From Rhodospirillales bacterium (lineage in GTDB: Bacteria; Pseudomonadota; Alphaproteobacteria; UBA8366; JADFVY01): a DNA stretch of 64,000 nt. The notes below the pieces were generated by a model that did no database searches, was not told the origin of the DNA, and saw nothing but the letters and a program-made list of their open reading frames with translations. This document shows, one piece after another, positions 21,846 to 29,707 of the stretch. The position numbers and the translations under genes were made by a program. Within the stretch, counting starts at the first letter, position 1; each line of letters opens with the position of its first letter. Location of the stretch: assembly GCA_020356105.1 (NCBI GenBank), contig CP070634.1, forward strand, positions 3,029,088 through 3,093,087. Reading direction: 5' to 3'.

Positions 21846-23056
21846 CCCATCGCGGCCTTGAGGTTCGCGTCGATCTTGTCGAGGAACTGGTTGGTTGTCA
21901 TCCAGGCCTGGTCGGGGCCGATCAGGATCGCTAGATCCTTGGTCATGAAGCCGGATTCGACCGTCTCGACGCAGACCTTCTCGAGCGTCTCGGCGAACTT
22001 CATCACCTCGGGCGTGTTGTCGAACCGGCCGCGGTAGTAAAGACCGCGGGTCCAGGCGAAGATCGAGGCGATCGGGTTGGTCGAGGTCTCCTCGCCCTTC
22101 TGGTGCATCCGGTAATGGCGGGTCACCGTGCCGTGCGCCGCCTCGGCCTCGATCGTCTTGCCGTCCGGCGTCATCAGCACCGAGGTCATCAGCCCGAGGC
22201 TGCCGAAGCCCTGCGCCACCGTGTCCGACTGCACGTCGCCGTCGTAGTTCTTGCAGGCCCAGACATAGCCGCCGGACCATTTCAACGCCGCCGCCACCAT
22301 GTCGTCGATCAGCCGGTGCTCGTAAGTGAGGCCCTTCTCGTCGAACTTCGCCTTGAACTCGGCGTCGAACACCTCCTGGAAGATGTCCTTGAAGCGGCCG
22401 TCATAGACCTTCATGATCGTATTCTTGGTCGAAAGATAGACCGGCCAGCCGAGGTTGAGTCCGTAATTGAAACAGGCGCGGGCGAAGCCGCGGATCGACT
22501 CGTCGAGGTTGTACATCGACATGGCGACGCCGGAGCCCGGGAAGTCGAACACCTCCCGGGTGATCGCCGGGCCGCCGTCCTCGGGCTGGAAGGTCAGCGT
22601 CAGCTTGCCCTTGCCCGGAATGATCATGTCGGTGGCGCGGTACTGGTCGCCATAGGCGTGGCGGCCGATGACGATCGGCTGAGTCCAGCCGGGCACCAGG
22701 CGCGGCACGTTCTTGCAGATGATCGGCTGGCGGAACACGGTGCCGCCGAGGATGTTGCGGATGGTACCGTTCGGCGAGCGCCACATCTGCTTGAGGGAGA
22801 ACTCCTCGACCCGCGCCTCGTCGGGGGTGATCGTCGCGCATTTGACGCCGACACCGTACTCCTTGATGGCGTTGGCGGAATCGACGGTGATCTGGTCGTC
22901 CGTCTCGTCGCGCTTCTGGATCGACAGATCGTAGTATTTCAGGTCGATATCGAGATAGGGCAGGATCAGCTTGTCCTTGATGAAGGCCCAGATGATCCGC
23001 GTCATCTCGTCGCCGTCGAGCTCGACGACGGGGGTTGCGACCTTGATCTTGCTCAT
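21842..23056 (-). CDS. icd: NADP-dependent isocitrate dehydrogenase
   Basis: TCA-cycle enzyme converting isocitrate to 2-oxoglutarate with NADP. 404 residues, the eukaryote-like dimeric type usual in alphaproteobacteria: [13 protein letters not shown] near the N-terminus, [19 protein letters not shown] for substrate binding, and [10 protein letters not shown] with [10 protein letters not shown] for metal and NADP contacts. It starts at ATG 23056. Its stop overlaps that of the convergent exported protein by four bases. Confidence 0.97.
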   Translation of the reverse strand: MSKIKVATPVVELDGDEMTRIIWAFIKDKLILPYLDIDLKYYDLSIQKRDETDDQITVDSANAIKEYGVGVKCATITPDEARVEEFSLKQMWRSPNGTIRNILGGTVFRQPIICKNVPRLVPGWTQPIVIGRHAYGDQYRATDMIIPGKGKLTLTFQPEDGGPAITREVFDFPGSGVAMSMYNLDESIRGFARACFNYGLNLGWPVYLSTKNTIMKVYDGRFKDIFQEVFDAEFKAKFDEKGLTYEHRLIDDMVAAALKWSGGYVWACKNYDGDVQSDTVAQGFGSLGLMTSVLMTPDGKTIEAEAAHGTVTRHYRMHQKGEETSTNPIASIFAWTRGLYYRGRFDNTPEVMKFAETLEKVCVETVESGFMTKDLAILIGPDQAWMTTNQFLDKIDANLKAAMG

Positions 23057-23537
23057 CGAACGCTCCCTGTTTCTTATTCGTTCATGGGCGCGGCCCGGCG
23101 CGCCGCCCGGCGCACAATACCGGCCGGTATCGGGCGGCGCAACACGCGCGTGCGCCGGCCCGGCGGAGAGAGAAACGGCGTGGCGCGATGGCGCGCACGA
23201 TGACAGCCTGCGGAGGCCACATCCGGCCCCGCCGCGGCACCGATCACCGCAGATCGGTGGCCGCCTACCGGATGTCGAACGGGTTGACGTCCAGCGCCAA
23301 GTGGTCGGCGGTGACCGGATCGATCAGCCGAACTGGGGTCGGAATTTGGGGCAATGGGGGACTGAATTGGGGTCTGGCTTGCGTTATTGCATTATCGCCC
23401 CGCCGGCTTCTCAATGACCGCTTGCTTCGCTTCCATCGCCGGAGCAGACGACCGGCGGTGCGTGGGATGCGGCGCGGGGCCGCGCCCCGGTCCCGTCGCC
23501 ATCCCGCCACGCGGCTGAGGTTGGCACGGAACAATTC
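23057..23537. other. Intergenic region with short G-rich repeats
   Basis: 481 bp between icd and the LOG-family gene. It should carry the icd promoter, but none stands out. At 23331-23377 the word TGGGG recurs four times in variants such as AACTGGGGTC, ATTTGGGG, AATGGGG and AATTGGGGTC, an unusual cluster for this genome. An open minus frame (23265-23534) is Arg-rich and unlike a protein. It could be a decayed REP-type or transposon end; this is speculative. Confidence 0.35.
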
Positions 23538-24131
23538 CTACATCCACTTGGCCTCGATCTCGGTGCGGAACTCGGGCATTTCCGCCAGCGCCGGCAGCAC
23601 CTCGTCGACGCCGGCGACGATGCGGAACAGCGCGCGGTGCTCGGGCTTGGCGTAGTTCTCCTCGATCATGCGGTCGACAAGATCGACCAGCGGCTGCCAG
23701 TAGCCGTCGACATCGACGACCAGCACCGGCTTGTCATGCAGCTGCAGCTGCTTCCAGGTGAGGATCTCGAAGGTCTCGTCGAGCGTGCCAAGCCCGCCCG
23801 GCAGGATCACAAAGGCGTCCGACAGCTCGGCCATCTTCTCCTTGCGCTCATGCATGTTCTCGGTGACGATCAGGCGGCTGACCCCGGAATGGCCGACCTC
23901 GACCTGGTCGAGGAAGCGCGGGATGATGCCGACCACCTCGCCGCCGCCTTGCAGCACCGCATCGGCAATCAGCCCCATCAGGCCGATCCGTCCGCCGCCA
24001 TAGACGAGCCGCACCCTGGCCTCGGCCATCAGCCGGCCGAGCTGCCGCGCAGCCTGGTGATGGCTGTCGCGGCCGCGGGCCGAAGAGCCGCAATAAACGC
24101 ACAGCGAGCGGACCTGCGCCATCGGTGTCAT
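23538..24131 (-). CDS. LOG family protein (TIGR00730), nucleoside-5'-monophosphate phosphoribohydrolase
   Basis: Rossmann-like hydrolase that splits (cytokinin) riboside monophosphates or AMP into base and ribose phosphate. 197 residues with the hallmark PGGLGTLDE and an upstream YGGGRIGLMG; CVYCGSS near the N-terminus is typical. The start could be M1 (24131) or M4 (24122). Bacterial members also act as general nucleotide hydrolases, so the substrate is open. No functional link to its neighbours. Confidence 0.9.
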   Translation of the reverse strand: MTPMAQVRSLCVYCGSSARGRDSHHQAARQLGRLMAEARVRLVYGGGRIGLMGLIADAVLQGGGEVVGIIPRFLDQVEVGHSGVSRLIVTENMHERKEKMAELSDAFVILPGGLGTLDETFEILTWKQLQLHDKPVLVVDVDGYWQPLVDLVDRMIEENYAKPEHRALFRIVAGVDEVLPALAEMPEFRTEIEAKWM

Positions 24132-24258
24132 CCGTTCTTACCCCTCATATACCCGGCCCCCGGCATGGCATGCGGCCGGGCGCAAGGCAAGCCGGAAATC
24201 AGCGATTTGTCGGCCCGCCTCTTGACGCGCCCTTCGAAACACCAAAATTTCCCTTGCG

Positions 24259-24274
24259 GCGGGAATAATCCCGC
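24259..24274. promoter_or_regulatory. Palindrome upstream of the cytochrome genes
   Basis: GCGGGA-ATAA-TCCCGC, a perfect 6-4-6 inverted repeat 69 bp before the cytochrome c'-like gene. Possible operator. Confidence 0.3.
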
Positions 24275-24342
24275 GGCACCGCTGTATACCACCACGTAAC
24301 GCCGCCATCCGGCGGATTTCGGGACAGAATGAGGGACCAAAC

Positions 24343-24834
24343 ATGATGAGCAGGTTTGCATTCGCGGCGTCCGCCGCGGTTCTGGGAGTTGTCATTGCCG
24401 CCGGCGCCAGCCTCGCGCCGTCGACCGCCGCAACGCCGGGCGAGACGGTGAAAATGCGGCAGGATGCGATGAAATCGCTTGGCGGTCACATGAAGGCGAT
24501 CAAGACCTTCATCGAGAAGGGCGAGGGCTCGGCCGACGACGTGGCGCGCCGCGCCGCCGAGATCAACGATATCTCCGGCAAGATCCCGGGGCTGTTCCCG
24601 CAGGGCACCAGCATGGACCAGGTGATGGATCCGAAGACCGGCGCCAAGCCCGCGATCTGGAGCGAGTGGGACAAGTTCACCGCCGCCGCCAAGACCCTCG
24701 GCGCGCGCAGCGAGGGCCTCAAGATGGCAGCGTCCGGTGGCGACAAGGGCGCGATCGCGGCCGCCTTCAAGCAGATGGGCTCGGATGGCTGCGGCGGCTG
24801 CCACAAGCCCTACCGGCAGAAGCTCGAAAAGTAA
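24343..24834 (+). CDS. Cytochrome c'/c-556-type monohaem protein
   Basis: Periplasmic c-type cytochrome, 163 residues: signal peptide (~1-29, ending STAAT), four-helix-bundle sequence, and a haem site near the C-terminus (CGGCHKPYR), the placement typical of cytochrome c' and c-556. The axial sixth ligand was not resolved. GAGGGA precedes ATG 24343. Only three bases separate it from the dihaem cytochrome gene, so the pair is one operon and the proteins probably exchange electrons. Confidence 0.9.
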   Translation: MMSRFAFAASAAVLGVVIAAGASLAPSTAATPGETVKMRQDAMKSLGGHMKAIKTFIEKGEGSADDVARRAAEINDISGKIPGLFPQGTSMDQVMDPKTGAKPAIWSEWDKFTAAAKTLGARSEGLKMAASGGDKGAIAAAFKQMGSDGCGGCHKPYRQKLEK

Positions 24835-24837
24835 CGC

Positions 24838-25773
24838 ATGCCCCGGCATGCCCCGTTCGCCTGGGCGGCCCTGCTTGTCTGGGTCGCCCTGGCGTCCGGG
24901 TCGTTTGCACAGAATGAAACCGACGCCGACGCGGTGACGCGTGGCGAGTACGTGTTTCACGCGGCCGGCTGTTACGGCTGTCATACCGACGTGAAGAACA
25001 AGGGCCGGCCGCTGGCCGGCGGCCGCGCCCTAGAAACGCCGTTCGGCACCTTCTTCGGGCCGAACATCACGCGCGACCCGCAGCACGGCATCGGCGCCTG
25101 GGACGCGGCGGATTTCGCGCGCGCCCTGCGCACCGGCATCGCGCCGGACGGCAGGCCCTACTATCCGGCCTTTCCCTATACGTCCTTTACCGGCATGACC
25201 GACGACGACATCGCCGACCTGTGGGCCTATCTGCGATCGGTACCGCCGGTCGCCCGAACCAACGAGGCGCATGATTTGAACGTCCCGTTCGGCTGGCGCC
25301 GGCTGAACGACGTGTGGCGGCTCCTCTATTTCAAGCCGATGCCGTTCGAACCCGGCCCGCCGCCGGGCGGCATCGCCGCGACGGATGCCTGGCGGCGCGG
25401 CGCCTATCTCGTCACCGTACTTGGCCATTGCGGCGAGTGCCATTCGCCGCGCGGCGCGCTCGGCGCGATGCGGCGCGATCACCTGCTGGCCGGCAACCGC
25501 ACCGGGCCCGAGGGCAAGCCGGTGCCGAACATCACGACGCACAAGGGGCGGGGCATCGGTGACTGGTCGGCCGGTGACATCGCGACCTATCTCGAGATCG
25601 GCATGGATCCGGACGGCGATTTCGCCGGCGGCGCCATGGCCGAGGTGATCGAGCACACGACCGGCAGGCTGACGCCGGAGGATCGCGCGGCGATCGCCGT
25701 CTTCCTCGGCGCCCTGCCGCCCAACGATCCGGTTCCCGCGCCGGTGCCGCTCCGCCTGCAGGCGCAAAGATAG
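24838..25773 (+). CDS. Dihaem c-type cytochrome
   Basis: Periplasmic electron carrier, 311 residues, signal peptide (~1-24, SGSFAQ) and two cytochrome c domains with haem motifs CYGCH (~45-49) and CGECH (~197-201). The PNIT words in FGPNITRD and VPNITTHKG and the general layout resemble the cytochrome subunits of membrane alcohol/aldehyde dehydrogenases, but no such dehydrogenase is adjacent. It follows the cytochrome c' gene by three bases. Confidence 0.9.
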   Translation: MPRHAPFAWAALLVWVALASGSFAQNETDADAVTRGEYVFHAAGCYGCHTDVKNKGRPLAGGRALETPFGTFFGPNITRDPQHGIGAWDAADFARALRTGIAPDGRPYYPAFPYTSFTGMTDDDIADLWAYLRSVPPVARTNEAHDLNVPFGWRRLNDVWRLLYFKPMPFEPGPPPGGIAATDAWRRGAYLVTVLGHCGECHSPRGALGAMRRDHLLAGNRTGPEGKPVPNITTHKGRGIGDWSAGDIATYLEIGMDPDGDFAGGAMAEVIEHTTGRLTPEDRAAIAVFLGALPPNDPVPAPVPLRLQAQR

Positions 25774-25854
25774 GTGGCGACCGCCGCCGCCGTTGCAAGC
25801 GGTGCGCGGGCGTACTAGTTTGAGTCCTGCAACTGTGGAGCGTCGCCAAGCACC

Positions 25855-27321
25855 TTGAAGCGCTATATTATCATCGGCCTGGCCGGGGTCGTGGTCATCG
25901 TGATCGCGCTGATCCTGAATTACTGGCTGACGACCGAGGAGGCAACGGAGCCGGCGGACATGGCGCCGCCGGTGGCGATGGCACCGATGCCGAAGCCCGC
26001 CGCGCCGCCGCAACCGACGCCGGCACCAACGGCCGAGCCCGATGCGGCCCTGCCGCCTGCGCCCGCCGCCGCGCCGGATTCGGGCGATCGCCCCCCACCG
26101 TCGACCGCCGCGGGACCGCAAGCACCGTTGACCCAGCCGCCCGCGTCGCCGGACGCACCCGCGGCGCAGCCACCGGCTGCAGTGACCCCGACCGCCCCGT
26201 CAACTCCGAGCGCGCCGCCAGCTGCGAGCGCGCCGCCAGCTGCGACCGCGCCGCCAGCTGCGACTGCGCCGCCAGCTGCGACTGCGCCGCCAGCTGCCAC
26301 CGCGCCGCAAGCTGCCACCGCGCCGTCCGACGTCGCCGCGCCGGCACCGGCCGCAACGCCGCCGGCACCCGAGTCGGCGCCGGCGGTCGCGACGCCCGCC
26401 CAGACTCCCGCTCCGGCAGCCACGCCGCCGGCCGATGCGCCGAAGGTGGCGGTGCTGCCCCCGTCGGACGCGCCGCAGCCGGCGGCGGGGCGGCCCTCCT
26501 TCGATGTCGTCCGCGTGACGCCTGGCGGCGAGACCGTGATCGCCGGCCGCGCCGCGCCCGGCGCCGTGGTCACCGTCTATGACGGGGGGCGGCCGATCGG
26601 CGAGGTGCGCGCCGATTCGCGCGGCGAATGGGTTCTGGTGCCTGAGGACCCGCTGCCGCCGGGCAGCCGCGAGCTCAGCGTCTCGTCGCGCAGCGCCGGC
26701 GGCGAGCCGGTATGGTCCGATTCGGTGGTCGTCGTCGTGGTGCCCGAGCAGGGCAAGGACATCGCCGGGCGCGCGTCCGAAGAGCCGACGGCGCCGCTGG
26801 TCGTTGAGGTGCCGCGGACCGGGTTCGGCGCCAGCAACGTCCTGCAGCAGCCGCAGGCGGGCGAGGCGGCCGGCGAGGTCGATCTTGCGGTCAGTGTCCT
26901 CGATTACGATTCGGCCGGCAACCTCAGCCTGAGCGGGCGGGCCCGGGCCGGCAGCGATATTCGTGTCTATCTCGACAACAGGATGCTGGGACGCACGCCG
27001 TCCGATGCCGACGGCACGTGGCGGCTGACCATCCAGCGCGAGATCGCGCCCGGCTTGTATACGATGCGGGTCGACGAGGTTGCGGACGGCGCTGTCGTGG
27101 CGCGGCTCGAATTCCCGTTCCTGCGCGCCGATCCGCGGGAGATCGAATCGGGCACGCTGCTGGTCGTCGTGCAGCCGGGCAACAGCCTGTGGCGGCTGGC
27201 GCGGCGGACCCTGGGGGAGGGCGTGCGCTACACCGTGATTTACGAGGCTAACCGTGACCGGATCCGTGACCCCGACCTCATCTATCCAGGGCAGATTTTC
27301 GAGGTCCCCCAGACCAATTGA
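25855..27321 (+). CDS. Membrane-anchored LysM protein with repetitive Pro/Ala linker
   Basis: 488 residues: an N-terminal transmembrane anchor (~5-24), a very long Pro/Ala-rich linker (~30-205) partly built of APPAAT hexapeptides, a beta-sandwich-like domain (~215-300), a second similar one (~340-425, beginning VDLAVSVLDYD), and a C-terminal LysM peptidoglycan-binding domain (~433-487, with VVQPGNSLWRLARR and YPGQIFEVP). It probably spans from the inner membrane to the cell wall. A TTG start at 25855 is required to include the anchor. There is no enzymatic domain, so it may be structural or a scaffold. Confidence 0.85.
   Translation: MKRYIIIGLAGVVVIVIALILNYWLTTEEATEPADMAPPVAMAPMPKPAAPPQPTPAPTAEPDAALPPAPAAAPDSGDRPPPSTAAGPQAPLTQPPASPDAPAAQPPAAVTPTAPSTPSAPPAASAPPAATAPPAATAPPAATAPPAATAPQAATAPSDVAAPAPAATPPAPESAPAVATPAQTPAPAATPPADAPKVAVLPPSDAPQPAAGRPSFDVVRVTPGGETVIAGRAAPGAVVTVYDGGRPIGEVRADSRGEWVLVPEDPLPPGSRELSVSSRSAGGEPVWSDSVVVVVVPEQGKDIAGRASEEPTAPLVVEVPRTGFGASNVLQQPQAGEAAGEVDLAVSVLDYDSAGNLSLSGRARAGSDIRVYLDNRMLGRTPSDADGTWRLTIQREIAPGLYTMRVDEVADGAVVARLEFPFLRADPREIESGTLLVVVQPGNSLWRLARRTLGEGVRYTVIYEANRDRIRDPDLIYPGQIFEVPQTN
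26212..26319 (+). repeat. Six tandem 18-bp repeats inside the LysM gene
   Basis: Six in-frame copies of an 18-bp unit beginning GCGCCGCCAGCTGC, with a few base changes in the first, fifth and sixth copies, encoding Ala-Pro-Pro-Ala-Ala-Thr/Ser. Because the unit is a multiple of three, copy-number change would alter linker length without a frameshift. Confidence 0.9.
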
Positions 27322-27474
27322 TGGGGCGCCGGGGATCGGCCCGATCGGATCCGGGGCCGAGGTGCGCCCGGACGGGCGCGCCCTTAACCCGCCGTTAGGG
27401 TATTTCGCCGCTATCTTGCAGACGCGGGGCGGCGGCGGTCGTGCCGATGTTCCTACACTGTGCCGGAGACGCGT

Positions 27475-28182
27475 ATGGCGTCGGATCTGATCGCTACGGT
27501 GCGTTCCACCTTTGCCCCCGTGCATCGCGAGGGCTGGCGCTTCGTTGCCGTCTTTGGTGTGATCTCGGCCGGGCTGTGGTGGCTTTGGGCGCCGCTCGGC
27601 GTTGCAGGCGCCGTGCTGACTGCCTGGTGCGCGTATTTCTTCCGTGACCCGGCCCGGGTCACGCCGGCCCGGGACGGCCTCGTGGTCAGCCCGGCCGACG
27701 GTCGGGTTCAGATGATCGAGGCGGCGGTGCCGCCGCCGGAGCTCGAGATGGGCGAGGCGCCGCGCACCCGGATCAGCATCTTTATGAACGTGTTCAACGT
27801 GCACGTAAACCGCGTCCCGATCGGCGGCACGATCGAGAGGCGGGCCTACCGGCCGGGCAAGTTCCTCAACGCCTCGCTCGACAAGGCGAGCGAGCACAAC
27901 GAGCGGAATTCGGTTAGAATGCGAACCGCCGACGGGCGCGAGATCGCGTTCGTTCAGATCGCCGGCCTCGTCGCGCGCAGGATCCTGTGCTGGATCGAGG
28001 AGGGACAGGCCGTCAGCGCCGGCGAGCGGTTCGGGCTGATCCGCTTCGGCAGCCGGGTCGACGTCTTCCTGCCGGACGGCATCTCGCCGCTGGTCTGCGT
28101 CGGGCAGACGGCGGTGGCCGGCGAGACCGTTCTGGCCGATATGACGTCCCAGGAAGGACCACGCGAAGGAGAGAAACGATGA
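27475..28182 (+). CDS. psd: Phosphatidylserine decarboxylase proenzyme
   Basis: Membrane enzyme making phosphatidylethanolamine from phosphatidylserine; it self-cleaves to form a pyruvoyl group. 235 residues, the short alphaproteobacterial type: N-terminal hydrophobic segments (~20-50), [20 protein letters not shown], and the C-terminal FGSRVD with the Gly-Ser cleavage site. GGAG six bases before ATG 27475 decides the start over an in-frame GTG at 27460. The stop overlaps the pssA start (ATGA). A TTAA-N7-TTAG near-CtrA box lies at 27384-27398. Confidence 0.95.
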   Translation: MASDLIATVRSTFAPVHREGWRFVAVFGVISAGLWWLWAPLGVAGAVLTAWCAYFFRDPARVTPARDGLVVSPADGRVQMIEAAVPPPELEMGEAPRTRISIFMNVFNVHVNRVPIGGTIERRAYRPGKFLNASLDKASEHNERNSVRMRTADGREIAFVQIAGLVARRILCWIEEGQAVSAGERFGLIRFGSRVDVFLPDGISPLVCVGQTAVAGETVLADMTSQEGPREGEKR

Positions 28183-29045
28183 AGCTGAGACGGAAGAGAT
28201 CCCGCAAGCTCCGCCGCCTTCCCCGGCTCAAGGGACAGAGCGTCTCCAAACTGATTCCGCACATCATCACGGTGGGTGCGGCCTGCGCCGGGCTGACCGC
28301 CATCAAGTACGCGATCGATGCGCGCTGGGAAAGTGCGGTCATCGCCATCGTCGTGGCGGCGGTGCTGGATGCGCTGGACGGCCGCATGGCGCGGCTTCTG
28401 AACGCGGCCAGCGATTTCGGGGCGGAGCTCGATTCGCTCTCCGATTTCGTCGCGTTCGGCGTGGCCCCGGCCTTCATCATGTATTTCTGGAGCCTGCAGT
28501 CGCTCGGCCGCGTCGGCTGGATCGTCGCGCTGTTCCTGGCTATCTGCTGCGGTCTTCGACTGGCCCGGTTCAACACCAATATCGGCAAGCTGCCGCCCTA
28601 CGCCTACAACTATTTCACCGGCGTTCCGGCGCCGGGCGGGGCGGGGCTGGCGATCCTGCCGCTGATCGGAACACTCGCCCATGGCGCGCCGATCCTGCGC
28701 GAGCCCGTGTTGGTCGCGATCTGGTCGGTGATCGTGGCGATCCTGATGGTCAGCCGGGTGCCGACCTTCTCGCTGAAGCGGATCAAGGTGCCGCAGACCG
28801 CGACGGTTCCCCTGCTGGTGTTCGCCGCCCTGCTGATCGCGGGGATGGCCGGCGCGCCGTGGCTGACGCTGACCGTGGTCGGGCTTCTCTATATCATGAG
28901 CTTCGGCGTTTCGGTGCTGACCTACCGCCGGCTGAAGGCGGAGGCCGAGCGCATGCATGGCGAGCGCGCGCAGCATGATGATGCCGGTGACGATGAGGAT
29001 GGCGACACGACGTCGTCGTCGCCGATGCTGAGGACGGTCGAATAG
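28179..29045 (+). CDS. pssA: CDP-diacylglycerol-serine O-phosphatidyltransferase
   Basis: Makes phosphatidylserine, the substrate of the psd product encoded by the overlapping upstream gene. 288 residues with several transmembrane segments, and the CDP-alcohol transferase motif in DALDGRMAR with downstream [10 protein letters not shown]. The basic N-terminus and acidic C-terminal tail are cytosolic. ATG 28179 overlaps the psd stop by four bases. Confidence 0.95.
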   Translation: MKLRRKRSRKLRRLPRLKGQSVSKLIPHIITVGAACAGLTAIKYAIDARWESAVIAIVVAAVLDALDGRMARLLNAASDFGAELDSLSDFVAFGVAPAFIMYFWSLQSLGRVGWIVALFLAICCGLRLARFNTNIGKLPPYAYNYFTGVPAPGGAGLAILPLIGTLAHGAPILREPVLVAIWSVIVAILMVSRVPTFSLKRIKVPQTATVPLLVFAALLIAGMAGAPWLTLTVVGLLYIMSFGVSVLTYRRLKAEAERMHGERAQHDDAGDDEDGDTTSSSPMLRTVE

Positions 29046-29061
29046 GGCCGGGGACGCTGCG

Positions 29062-29670
29062 ATGCTGGACGGTGTTGCGCGCAAGCTGATCGATCCGCCG
29101 TTCAATCTGCTGGCCCGGCTGATTGCCCGGACCGGCATAACGGCCAACGCGCTGACCATCGTCGGTTTCGCCCTCGGCCTCCTGGTTCTGATCGCGCTCG
29201 CCAACGAGGAGTATTACTGGGCGCTCGGTCTGATTCTCGGTAACCGGTTCCTCGACGGTCTCGACGGCGCGGTCGCGCGGCGCAACGGGGTCACCGATCT
29301 CGGCGGGTTCTTCGACATCGTCGGCGACTTCATCTTTTTCGGCGCGGTGGCGCTGGGATTCGCGCTCGCCGCCCCGGAGCAGAACGCGCTGGCGGCCGCG
29401 TTCCTGCTGTTCTCGTTCGTCGGCACCGAGGCCAGCTTTCTCGCCTATGCCGCGGTGGCCGAAAAACGCCATATGAAGACCGACCGGGTCGGCACCAAAT
29501 CGTTCTATTTCATCGAAGGACTTGTGGAGGGCACGGAAACCCTGCTGCTCTACATCCTGGCCTGTATCAGGCCCGACTGGTTCGTCGGGATCGCGGTCCT
29601 GTTCGGCGTGCTGTGCTGGATGACCACGAGCGCGCGGATCGCCATCGCCTGGTTCACGTTCCGCGATTAG
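29062..29670 (+). CDS. CDP-alcohol phosphatidyltransferase family protein
   Basis: Integral membrane enzyme, 202 residues, with the full family motif in two parts: DGLDGAVARRNG and DLGGFFDIVGD. It transfers a phosphatidyl group from CDP-diacylglycerol to an alcohol; the acceptor cannot be read from sequence. It is not a second pssA by length or N-terminus and resembles the YnjF-like group. It lies 16 bp after pssA, so it is in the same phospholipid operon. A glycerol-phosphate or inositol-type acceptor is possible. Confidence 0.85.
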   Translation: MLDGVARKLIDPPFNLLARLIARTGITANALTIVGFALGLLVLIALANEEYYWALGLILGNRFLDGLDGAVARRNGVTDLGGFFDIVGDFIFFGAVALGFALAAPEQNALAAAFLLFSFVGTEASFLAYAAVAEKRHMKTDRVGTKSFYFIEGLVEGTETLLLYILACIRPDWFVGIAVLFGVLCWMTTSARIAIAWFTFRD

Positions 29671-29707
29671 CTGCGCGCCCGTCCCCGGGGCGAGAGCGCT
29701 GGTGCGT

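Noticed and set aside
23265..23534. 89-codon minus-strand gene between icd and the LOG-family gene
   Set aside because: Arg-rich translation with no domain, no convincing ribosome-binding site and an odd G-rich repeat inside; more likely non-coding.
26212..26319. CRISPR-like or non-coding repeat array
   Set aside because: The 18-bp units are contiguous, in frame and code for the Pro/Ala linker of the LysM protein.
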